Below, piece by piece: positions 49,397 to 60,310 of a stretch of 64,000 nt of DNA. Each line of letters opens with the position of its first letter. Within the stretch, counting starts at the first letter, position 1. The position numbers and the translations under genes were made by a program. The DNA is from Ichthyophthirius multifiliis (Eukaryota > Ciliophora > Oligohymenophorea > Hymenostomatida): positions 1 through 64,000 of the forward strand of contig NW_004086072.1 in the NCBI RefSeq assembly GCF_000220395.1. The letters are read 5' to 3'. A model generated the notes under the pieces. It had not been told where the DNA came from, did no database searches, and was given only the letters and a program-made list of their open reading frames with translations.

Positions 49397-50860
49397 ATGG
49401 GTTGTTTTAGTTCATAGTAAATATTACCATACACAAATTTCACATTAACAGGTAGACGAATAAAATAAACCTACAATATATATGGTAAATTAGATATAAA
49501 AAACGATTAATAAAAATCGCCAATATATTACATAAGAGATACATTATTAATAAATGCATTAACAAAAGAAATCACATATCGTTTAAAATAAAACGTGTCA
49601 AAAAACTAAGAAAATGAATTTATAGATTTAAGAACTACAGAAGAATATTAGAAAATGCATTTATATTTGTTTATAAATTTAGATATAAAAAACCAAAATT
49701 TAGAAATTTTAAATAATGAATAAGCTTTAAAGATTATGTTTGATTTTAAACATTTATATTTTATTTGTAAAGAAATTTAAATATCAGAAAATATTCCAGA
49801 AAATTTATAATTTTTAATAAATGCTTTTAATGAAAAAAACATCAAGGTTTTAAGCTATAATATTCTTTTTAATAATATAGATTCGTTTTGTTAATAATAT
49901 CCACTTTTTACTTTTTAAAGTTTATAAAATGATAAATAAGCGGCTTCTATAATTGATAATTTAGCATTATAAAATAGTATTTTTGCAAATATTTAATATC
50001 CAATACATATTTATGATCATTAAGATTTAATAAAAAGTAATAAAAACCTAAAAAAGAATACTAATTGTTAAATTTTATTATAATCAATAAATTCTTATTA
50101 GAAAAATATAGAATTCAATAAAAATTATTGCAATCAATATTTAAATATAAAACACACATACTTCACAATTTAATAATAAAACAAAAATAATGAAAGCAAT
50201 GTTATTATTTTAAATAATAATAAATAAAATAAAATAAAACTTATGAACACTTTATTTTATCAATTAGAATAAAATCAATCAGTTCTAATAATCAGAGATA
50301 ATTCTAAAGAAAATTTTCTTGATATTATGCAATGTTTAAAAGGCCTTTTATATGAAAAATATCAAGTTTTTATTGAATAAATTTAAGAATATTTTAATGC
50401 TAGAATACCTAAAAGTATTTTCTAATCTATTAATAATTTTGAAGTTAATAATTAACTAATTGCAGGAGGAAACAGTAAAAGAAATAAAGAAAATAACAAT
50501 AACAATAAAGAAAATGAAAAATAAAATAGATGTGAATAGATTTAATTATTTCTTAAAGAAATTGTAAAAAACAATAAAAAAAATAATCAAAAAAGTTAAA
50601 ATTTTATTGATATGCTTGATAAATTACTTGATAATATTATCAAAAATCCAAATGAAGAAAAGTTCAAAAGCTTTAAAAAAGATAACTAAAAAATAAAAGA
50701 TAGTATCTTGTGTTATAAGTAAAGTGAATAAATTCTATTTTTATGTGGTTTTATTGATAAAGGTGATAAGTATTTAAATGGTCTTACTTCAAAAGATCTT
50801 ACCATTATTAAAGGCGATTTAGATTTAGCTTTTAAAAATGTTTTATGTGAAAAATAATGA
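49397..50860 (+). CDS. Lipid-anchored PUB-domain protein (hypothetical)
   Basis: An intronless gene of 487 residues. The N-terminus MGCFSSQQ fits N-myristoylation of Gly2 and palmitoylation of Cys3. The middle is Asn/Lys/Gln-rich with helical stretches (FDFKHLYFICKEIQISENIP; LYEKYQVFIEQIQEYF). The C-terminal 90 residues look like a PUB domain: MLDKLLDNIIKNPNEEKFKS, FKKDNQKIKDSILCYKQSEQ and ILFLCGFIDKGDKYLN, matching the NPxxxKFRxIRxxNxxixxxL...LxxLGF pattern. PUB domains bind the C-terminus of the AAA ATPase p97/Cdc48. A membrane-tethered p97 adaptor is a reasonable inference. No UBX, UBA or transglutaminase (PNGase) domain was seen. Confidence 0.7.
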
Positions 50861-51308
50861 TTTATTTCTATTTTAGAAAATAAAAAATTTATTTAAAATA
50901 CATTTCTTTTATTCCAATTATTTAGTTATATATATTTCATTATTTTAAATATTATTAATTGATTTTTTTATATTTTTAAAAATAAATATTCCTTTTTATA
51001 TTTAATTCAACAAATTTAATTCTTAATATTATTATATTTTTATTAAATAAAATAAAAGGATTTAAAGAAAAATATTATATTTTTAGTAATATTCATATAA
51101 TTAAATAAGTTTTATTATTTTTTATTAAAATGTTAATTATATGATCAGCTATTACATATGTCCTTATAATAAAAATAATTTAATAATTAAAATTTATCAT
51201 TTTTATTCATATTCATAACTTATCTAATTTTTTATCAAATCTTCAAATAATGAAAAAATAATTAATTTAATTAATAATTAAAATATATAGTAATACAAAT
51301 TTAACAAA
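50861..51308. other. AT-rich spacer upstream of tRNA-Pro
   Basis: Nothing recognised in these 448 bp. Confidence 0.5.
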
Positions 51309-51379
51309 GGGCTTGTGGTTTAGTGGTAGAATACTAGTTTCGGGTACTAGTGATCCGGGTTCGATTCCCGGCAAGCCCT
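51309..51379 (+). tRNA. tRNA-Pro (anticodon CGG)
   Basis: A complete cloverleaf stands out by its GC content. The acceptor stem is GGGCTTG/CAAGCCC and the D arm GTTT/GAAT. The anticodon stem is CTAGT/ACTAG with loop TTCGGGT: T33, anticodon CGG at 51341-51343, and G37 as usual for proline tRNAs. The T arm is CCGGG-TTCGATT-CCCGG, containing the B box. No intron. CCA is not encoded. Confidence 0.93.
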
Positions 51380-51387
51380 TTTTTTTT
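51379..51387 (+). terminator. RNA polymerase III T-run terminator
   Basis: Nine Ts directly follow the acceptor stem of tRNA-Pro. The first T may also be the discriminator base. Confidence 0.85.
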
Positions 51388-51693
51388 AATTATATGACTA
51401 AATAATTAAATAATTATTAAATTTTAAATAAGATAATAAAAAAAGAAAGTATTAATTTAATTATATAGTAAAAATAAGAATTTTATATATATAATAATAT
51501 TATGTGTCCATTTGAATTTAATTTCCATATATTTTTTAAAAATATTTATAAAAAAAATCTATAAATTATTAATATATTTTTTTATTTTAAGAGATTTAAT
51601 TTATAAAAATTTATATTTTTACAATAATTATTTTAAAAATATATAATTAACTTTAAATATAATAAAAATACAATTTTTATTTATTTATCGATT
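51388..51693. other. Spacer between tRNA-Pro and the carrier gene
   Basis: About 300 bp of A/T-rich DNA, nothing recognised. Confidence 0.5.
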
Positions 51694-52743
51694 TCAAAAA
51701 TAATTATTAGGTTGTTTTCTAATATACTTAGCCCATTAGTCTGCTAAAATAGTTTAAGTTATTGAACTTAAAACAAACTTAACACATGAAACTGTAAATC
51801 CGCCATAAAAAGAACTAACTCCTTCATTTTGATACATATATTATATACAAGCTTTAGTATTTTTAAATGTATAATTCTATATATATCCATCCATTTACAT
51901 TCTTCTTCTAAAATAAAATAAAAATAATAGATAAAATTTTAAATTAAATTTTTACTTAACAGTATCAAGAGGATAAACAAACATATTTGCGAATAAGCCT
52001 GCAATAGAAAGAGGCGCAAGATAAGCAAATAAATTTTGATAATTTTCATATTTCAAATTACTTTAAATAATTTAAAATGTTCCAAAAACAGTTAAAAAAT
52101 ATGGTAAATTACTTACATTTGCAATCAAAAATCCATTATATAATCCTACAACGCCTTATTTTCTTCTAATTTTATTAAAGGTTTAGAAAACACCTTTATA
52201 ATTTTATAATTATTTGTCACTTTAAAATTCTAAAGATTATCTTGTTCTAATAAAATCAAGTGGATAAGTCAATAAAAGTGTTAAAAATCCGCAATAAACA
52301 GAAGATAATAATTTTTTAGAAAAAAATTCGAAATCAGAAATATTTGTTTCTCCTTTATCAAATAAAAAGTTATTTATATTTTCTAAAAATCCAAATTATG
52401 CTATGCTTCTAGGGATTATAATTAATATATTTGTAATATTTCCTTTCCATAATGATTTATATCCTTAGTCCGCTGTTATTCCTATTTTTATTTATTTATT
52501 TTATTTTATTTTATTATCAATATTTATACGCATATAATATTAGAATATGTTCGAGAATCTCTTTTATTATTAGAAAATAATTTAATTTTGAGCTTGTCGG
52601 ATTATTTTATATCTTTCTAACGGCGCATATATTGTTTTATTTACTGATGTTATTATTCCAGCATTTAATAAATATCTTTAAAAATCTACAAATGCTGAGT
52701 GCTGGTTTTATAACTATTATTTTTATGTATGCATTTACGACAT
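51694..52743 (-). CDS. Mitochondrial carrier family (SLC25) protein
   Basis: Exons 52530-52743, 51956-52481 and 51694-51907 give 317 residues, the standard carrier length. The three-fold repeat is visible by its Px[DE]xx[KR]x[KR] motifs: APLERYKIIRQ, YPLDFIRTRQ and YPLDTVKRRM. Each is followed by an aromatic-Gly turn of the repeat (YKSLWKGN, VVGLYNGF, VSSFYGGF). Six membrane helices are expected in the mitochondrial inner membrane. The RRM after the third motif is followed by QMDG rather than MM, so it is not a standard ADP/ATP carrier (RRRMMM). The hydrophobic IITSVNKTIYAPLERY start still recalls the nucleotide-carrier branch. Substrate cannot be assigned by eye. The start ATG at 52743 gives a short Gln-rich leader. 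Confidence 0.9.
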
Positions 52744-53822
52744 TTTTATTATTAAATAAATTTAATTAAGTATATACAATACACTTAGATTATTTTAATT
52801 AAAAATATCTTTTTTAATTATTTTATTTTTAAATAAAATATAACATTATTTAATTAAATTTTACCAAATTTATTTATAGTACATATTTTTTAATTTGAAA
52901 TTATTTTATTATATCTTATTTTATTAAGTTTATTAAAAAAATTTGAAAGAAAATATACTCATAATAAATATAAATAGACTAATTAAATATAGATTTATGA
53001 TAAATTTAGAAAATTTAAGATTAATAAAAAATAAAAGAATAAATAAATACAAAAATAATAAAAATAATATAAAAATAATCTAAAAAAAATATAATTGTAT
53101 TAAATTATTATTAATATTTAAATTATAATAATTTTTTTTTTAATTTTTAAATGAAAAAAAAATTTATAATAAAAATAATATTTATATCTTTTAATACAAT
53201 AAAAAATTATATTTTTTTATATTACAAAAAAATAAAATTAAAAGAAAATACAAACTTTTAAATTATATAAAAAAAAATAATTTGATAAAAAAAAAAAATA
53301 TTCAAAAAAAATAATAAAAAATTATTATAAAAATATAATATAAATATTTAAAAAAGATTATTTATAAATAAAAAATATATATATAACAAAATAATATAAA
53401 AATTCAAATTATGAAAAATAAAATATAATTATTAAATAAAAATTTATTTATTTATATATTAAAAAAATATATATTTTTATATATTAGTTATTTATTTATT
53501 TTATTATAAATATAATAATAAATATAAAAATAATAATATTAATAATAATTATAATAATAATTATAATAATCATTATTATATACAAAATATATTAATTATT
53601 ATTTATATTATTTAATTTTAATAATTTTTTTTTAAAATTTTTTAGTTTATATATAAATAACATTATTTTTAATATTTAAATTATTAATTATAATAATACT
53701 TAATTCTTTTACAAAATTTATTTTATTTTATTTTTTAAAACTTATATTATAATGATAATATAATTTAAATAATATTAAACTTATATTTTTTTAATATAAT
53801 TTAAAAAAATAAAACAAATATT
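52744..53822. other. 1.1-kb AT desert
   Basis: Mixed AAT/TAA-rich low-complexity sequence between the carrier start (-) and the M16 protease stop (-). No gene found. Confidence 0.5.
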
Positions 53823-56800
53823 TCAAATTAGAAATTCACAATAAATATTTTCATTTTTTGAATAATTTTTTATATCACTTATACTTTCTATTTCTTTTAT
53901 TTTTTATTAAATATTTTTTATTTTTTATTTATTGTTCTATGAATACATTTAAAAGCTTATTTTGCTATTATTTTCAATAAATTTTTCAATATAAAATTAT
54001 TATAATCCTTTTAATGTAACTTTATTTTATTCTATTCTATATATTATATATTAATTAATATCAAAAATATATTTCTCTGTCAAAAATTCATTTTTGACTA
54101 TTGATTAATAATCTTCATCATTCATTTTTATTTTATTTTCTTTTAAAGCAATTAATTATTATAAAAATTCTTGTTCTTTCATTTCCTATATTTATTTGCC
54201 TAATAAAATAATTCCTTATTCTATAATTTAATCTACTTCGAATGGAATTTTTTAATCCCCTTAAAGAATTATTTATTAATAATCAACACATTATTAAGTA
54301 ATTCTTTTGGAACTTGCTATATAACCTAACATTAAATCAGATCTTAAATACTTAAAAAAGAAAGATTTCATTATATTATTCAAAATTGATTAATAAATTG
54401 TATTATAAAGAGTTCTTTTACCAATTTAATAAATATTTATTATTACATGATTCTAATCATTTGGATTAGGATTCAAAAATCTTTATATTTATTTTATAGT
54501 AAAATAAAAATAATTTATTTTACATTTTCACAAATTATTAATTTTAAAATTAGCAATTTATTAATATTTTGGTTTTCTTAATCTATTTCTTACATTTTCT
54601 CTTGTTTAAAGACTTCCTATATTTATCTTTTAGCTCTTAACTATATTCTGGAGTTGAATTTCCTGTCAAAACTAAATTAAATTAAGCATTTTCATAGAAT
54701 TTATTTGTCAATGTTTCTATTTGTTCAAATTTAAAACCTTTAATATATTCAACTCTCTATTCTCTTGTTAGATATTAATAATCAATCATTTTAGGAATTT
54801 CGAAATTTATAATTTCTTAAATTCTTTACATGTTAAAATTTTATTCATAATTAAATCAATCGTATTTTATTTATAAAATTTCAAATTAATTTTATTCTAT
54901 ATTCGCATCTTTTAATATTTTAAGTAATTTTTCAAATACTTGAGTAAAGTTTTAACTCCAACCCTTTAGTTAAATTGATACGCCTTTAATTTTTTTTTTA
55001 AAGAAAAAATATTTTAATAATATTTATACCTTTTTCATGCATATTAATTTCAAATTAATATCCTGATTAAATCGCATTTTATAGTTATGTATTTAGATTT
55101 CTCAATACAATATAATTATATATTGATATAAAAGCCTAAATTTCTTTGTCAAAAATAGCTTTTTTATTTGAAATTGATAAATAAATATGTGTAATTGGAG
55201 TGTTCTGTCTTGAATCTATTTAATAAAAGATCTTTAAATATTATTAGCTTTATTACAATAGAGGAGTAATGTTTTCTTTATTTTAAAATTTCTAACATTA
55301 TTAATTAAATTTCTCTTAATCAAATTTTATTTAATTAAGAATTTGATTGGTATCCAAATAATAAGGATCTATAGAATAGTTGACTTAAACTTTTTATTGT
55401 TAAAGTTAATTGTGATTTTTGCAGACATTAATAATATCTAATTATTCAGGAATTAAACATAAATTCAATTGTATTTATAGTTAGCTTTCTTCATAATCAG
55501 ATTTGAATAAATTCTCAAATTTTTTAGAATCTTAAAACGAATGGATTTCTTAAAATTTTAAGTTATACATTTTTACTTCATTGTCATAATTATTATCCAA
55601 ATTTTTAATATTAAAAGAATTTAATTTAATTTAAGGATCAAAGTTATCAGATTGTAAAAGGAATATATATTCCTTAGGATTCCTTAGCTTTTATAAAATA
55701 TAAAGACTTTCTTAATCATCAAAATCCTAATAATAACTTCCGAAAGTGAATAATTTTGAAGAATCTTTTAAAAAATTAAAGTTTTGAGCTAATCCTTAAA
55801 CAAACCCTTAATTAAAATTAAAATTAGTATAATCAAATTTCAAATTATTTAATTTCTTTTATTTTATATAATTTTCTTTATTAAACTCTAATTTTTTCAA
55901 GTAATTAAAATAAAGTTAAAATATTTTCTCAAAATTAATATATCCTTCAGTAGTTAAATTAAAAACAACACTATATATTTAAAAATATTTCAAATCATTG
56001 TTAAATTCAAATTCCATATTTATTATAAGCCCTTTTCTTTTCAGATATTCCTAAAATCCATTATAAGCTTAATTTAAAAGTACTAAAGATATATAATCAA
56101 CTAAGTCATACCTTATGTTTTGAACATTCTTTGCTTCTATAAATATTACGAATTTTAACTTTTTTTAATTTTCTGCCACTTTTAATTTATATATTTTTCC
56201 AAGAGTATCCTATTTTTTTATTATAATCTATATTAAATAAATATGTTTTATTTTTAACTTATTTTAATGGCAAACCATTTTTTTAAAAATCTTCTAAATT
56301 AAAATCATTATTGCGAATATCTTAAAATTTTGCTTTCTCAACAATTTCTTTTAATTCTTTAATTTCTTTATTACTATAAATTACTAAAGCCATTATATTA
56401 GAAGAATATTATTCTAAATCGTAGTTTCTTAAAGCGTTAAAAATATCTATATTTTTCTTAAAATAAATAATTAAATATATGAATTTTTAAAAAAACATTT
56501 TAAAATTACATTTCCTAATGTTTATAAATTTCCACATGAAAATTTTTTAAAAGGATGTCCTTTTTCAGACAAATGTTGAGTTAAGTAATGCTACATATAT
56601 TAACCATTATTTAAACTCATTATGAATTCATTATTAACAGCAAATATTTCTTTTTCTACATTTTCTTATTTATATTCATAGTTAATAAAAAGGTGACTAA
56701 ATTAAACAATAGATTCTTATAGTCTATTATTAATGACTTCGAAGTAATAATTTGTATTTTAACTAGATGTATAAGCATTAGTAAATCCTTAATTCTGGGC

Positions 56801-57286
56801 CAAATAAGTCTATAATTATCCAGGTTCATGATATCCTTTAGAATAAGCCTAAAATTTCATATGTTCTAAAAAATGAGATATTCCAGCTATTTACTCTTCA
56901 TACCAATAACCGATTTTAACATCTAAAGATATAAAACTTTAAGGAGTATTTTTATCAGATATCAAAAGAACTTTTAATTTATTTTTTAAAGTATATATAC
57001 TGTATTCTCTTTCATCTATTATAGGTTTTTTTATTTAAATTTATTTATGTTTTTAATTATAGTTTTTTTATATAAGTGATGTCTTTTAATTATGTCTTTT
57101 TTTTGTCATTAGCTGAAACCATGATATTTATAAAATCAAAAAAAATATTATAGATGCTAAAATTATTTTTATTATTTTATTAAATTCATTCAACTTTTTT
57201 GCTATCGGCTTTTCTTTACTTTCTTGACATTAATTTAATAATAGAATTCTTTCTTCAGTATTATTATTTTACATTTTTTTTATCAT
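53823..57286 (-). CDS. M16 metallopeptidase, insulin-degrading-enzyme-like, membrane-anchored
   Basis: Exons 56510-57286, 56259-56456, 55030-56209, 54524-54983 and 53823-54480 close in phase to 1090 residues (insulysins are about 990-1020). The inverted zinc motif HxxEH is in GISHFLEHMKFQ, followed by the active domain (NQGFTNAYTSSQNTNYYFEV; EKEIFAVNNEF supplies the third Glu ligand). Later M16 domains follow: VIFIEAKNVQNIRYDLVDYI, LKRKGLIINMEFEF, FFKYLRSDLMLGYIASSKRI and GDQKIPFEVDQII. Before the protease domain the N-terminal about 60 residues contain a hydrophobic segment (IIKIILASIIFFLILQIS). This suggests a signal anchor that would place the enzyme in the secretory pathway or at the cell surface, unlike cytosolic insulysin. 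The start could be at 57286 or the next ATG (57274); a third in-frame ATG at 57109 would omit the anchor. Confidence 0.92.
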
Positions 57287-57745
57287 TTAATTATTATTAA
57301 CTAATTAATATTTTATTATATTATTTGCTTGATATAATGATCATATTATAAATACTAAAAAACAAAATAAAACATATACGTTTTTTAAAACATTGTCAAT
57401 TAAAAACATAATTATTATTAAAAACTTTGATTTATAGTTTATTTTTATTAATTAAATAAATAAAAAATACTATACTTTAAATTGGTTATATTTAATCCTA
57501 TTATTAAATTATTATAAAATAAATATGATATATTATATGATATATTATACTAAACATAATAATAAAAAATTAAATATTATAATATTTATAAATAATTAAT
57601 TAAGCATTTTATTTATATTTTTATATAAAATTAAAAATAAAATTTATAATCACTATTATTTAAATTAAAATATATATAATATTTATATTGTTTTAATTAA
57701 TAAATATATGTATATATATAAATATATATTTATATATTATATACA
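57287..57745. other. Spacer upstream of the M16 protease
   Basis: A/T-rich, same-strand spacer that should hold the protease promoter. No motif identified. Confidence 0.45.
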
Positions 57746-60071
57746 TCATTTTTTTTGTTATGTATATCTTCTTTAAATGAATTTGTCAACTTCTTTAAAG
57801 CTAATTCCATATTTTTCTTTTTTTTTTTGAATATTTTGCTTTACAATTTATTTTTCAAAAATGTCCATTATACTTATTTTTTTTATAAAAAAAATCAATT
57901 TATTTACTTTTTATAAAATACCTAGCTTTTTCATAATAAGGTTCTTATTATATTTATATCTATTTTATTATGATTTCAGATTAGTTTCTTAATTAATATA
58001 TCTTTTTTAAAATTTACTTTAATATATTCTTCGTTTAATTTTAAACATTATCTGAATAAATATAATATATATTATTATATCCCTTTTTAAATAAATTAAT
58101 AAATATATAAATAAATAAAATATTATTATATAACATTTTCTATATGATTAATAATTTTTCCTGTAAAATCTTTTATATTAGGTAAGTTAAGAGATTCTTC
58201 AATATCTAATATAACTGCCTAACTATCTTATATTGCTTATTAAATATCTTCTTCTTTTAAATTCTACGCTAGATAAATTCTTTTTTCTTGTTATTTGATA
58301 ATCTATTATGTTTAAAAATTAAAAAAATAAATAAGAGAAATTTTTTACTTTTTAATAAATAATTTAAGCTTTTCCTTTTAAATCACAAATATTTTCTTCA
58401 TAAATGATAGTTATTCCTTTTTCCTAAAAACTAGGAAGAGAAACATTATTTTATTTCCATTTGAATACTATTGGATTTAAATTTCCAAAACAAAGACATT
58501 AATTATTATCTTTATCAATTTCTATAATTTAACTAAATTTCGATTGATTTGAATCATCTCTAATTGTTGAATCATTTCTAATTGTTTAATCCTTTCTAAT
58601 TGTTGAAACAGAGCTAAATATACTATTATTAGTCATTATTCTTAAAGCAGCTTTACCAAATGTGGATTATTATAAAGGACTATTAGGGGTAATATTATTT
58701 TTTTAGGTTTAAGGTTCTATTCTGAATTATTTATTAAAAAAAAAAGGGCTGTTTTAAGTTTATTTAGGAGCACTTAATACTCCAAAATATTAAGAATATT
58801 TAGAAATTTAATCAAAAAAAGTTTATTCTTATTATAAATTATCATTTAAAAATTTCTAACATCTATAACATTTTCCATTTTTCAAATTAGCAAAAACATG
58901 AGTATCATTAGTATTTTTTCTACATATTATTGGCCCATTTATAAGCAGATTTGCACAAGAAAGCATTTTTTGTATGTTTTTTCCTTATATTATTATTTTG
59001 GGGATTTTTTAAATTTTCATTAAAAAATTACAAAATCCTTCATCTGTAAGTACTTTATCTGTATTGATTTTTGTTTAATTATATGTTTTTATTTATTCAT
59101 TGTTTTAAATTAGACTTTCTTTTTGAATTTTTCCAGTATTTAAAAGTAATATTTTGCATTTTATATTTGTGTAGTTTTATAATATTTAAGGCGATCTTAT
59201 TTCGTTAGGATCTTATATTACATATGATTCTTTTGGAATTTTTTAATTATTTATTTTTATATTTAAATTAATTGATTAATCTGCTTGTATGTTAATAGCC
59301 TATACTTCATATAGGCTTTCAAATACAATTTCACCTTTTAATGTCATTATTTGACGTAATAATATACTCCCTACTACGCGAAAAAAGTAACCTATAGTAG
59401 ACAAAGGAGGATAACCTTTACCATATGTTAATAATTCTTTTAATACTTTTGTTTTTAATATATCCTTGAAATATGGGAGAATTTCTTTCTTATCATTATT
59501 TCCTTTTTTTTTATTAGAATGATATAAATAATAATTCTAAATTTTTTTTATTTTTTTTGAATTAATTTTATATTATAATTCATTTTATATTTACAATTAA
59601 ATCACTACTTAATGTTTCATTACCTTCAGCATCTAAAACTATATAGTTTTCAAATAAGTTCTTTTTTAATTAAATAAAAATTATAATTTAAAATTTAAAT
59701 TATTTCCGTTTAAAAAATACTTCATAATCACAAAAAGGTTCTTTTAAAAGTAACTTTAATAGATTAATAGCAGTATCGTAACCGTCAATTACTAATATTA
59801 TAATATTTTATTATATATTATATTATAATTGAAAATGTTTTAAATTATAATTAGATAATTTTTACATTAATTTTCAAGTTTTCCACAACCAAAATATTTA
59901 CCTTTTTCAAGTATTAATATTCCATTTCCTTTAAATAACTCTAAAAAGCTTCGATTTATTTTAAAAAAAAAAATATTATATAGATTACTGTCCTTCTCTT
60001 ATTAAATTAATAAAAAATTTTATAGTAGTCGGACCTCCACCAACAATTACTAGATCTTTGATTATTTCCAT
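57746..60071 (-). CDS. Rossmann-fold flavoprotein-like protein (seven exons), function unknown
   Basis: Exons 59989-60071, 59866-59948, 59595-59791, 58349-59536, 58135-58302, 57922-58082 and 57746-57872 give 668 residues with every phase closing. Introns are 40-74 nt. The start MEIIKDLVIVGGGPTTIKFF is a dinucleotide-binding beta-alpha-beta (GxGxx[G/A], here GGGPTT), with a GNGILILEKGKYFGCG segment soon after, as in FAD-dependent proteins. Other notable parts: LTYGKGYPPLSTIGYFFRVV, VFANLKNGKCYRCQKFL (a CxxC), a Ser/Thr-rich run with DSTIRDDS repeats, and LPNIKDFTGKIINHIEN, which resembles the 'P.I.GF.G..IHS' turn of monooxygenase-type enzymes. The C-terminus is basic. A true FAD enzyme, or a Rossmann domain reused for structure (as in CFAP61-type axonemal proteins), are both possible. 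Confidence 0.7.
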
Positions 60072-60310
60072 TTATTTTGTCTATATATATTTATTTATAT
60101 ATAAAATGCAAAATTAAAAAAAATAAATTTAATAAAAATGTGCATTTATGCATTAAAATAATTTTTATTAAAAAACATTAATTATTAAAAAGAAAAATAA
60201 TAACATAAAAATATTTACAAATTTATTTTTATTAATATTTTATTTATTAGCAATATAATCATTTATTTTAAGAAAATATTTTATTAATATTTAATTAAAT
60301 AAGAATATTA
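60072..60310. other. Short spacer
   Basis: A/T-rich; lies upstream of the flavoprotein gene start. Confidence 0.5.
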
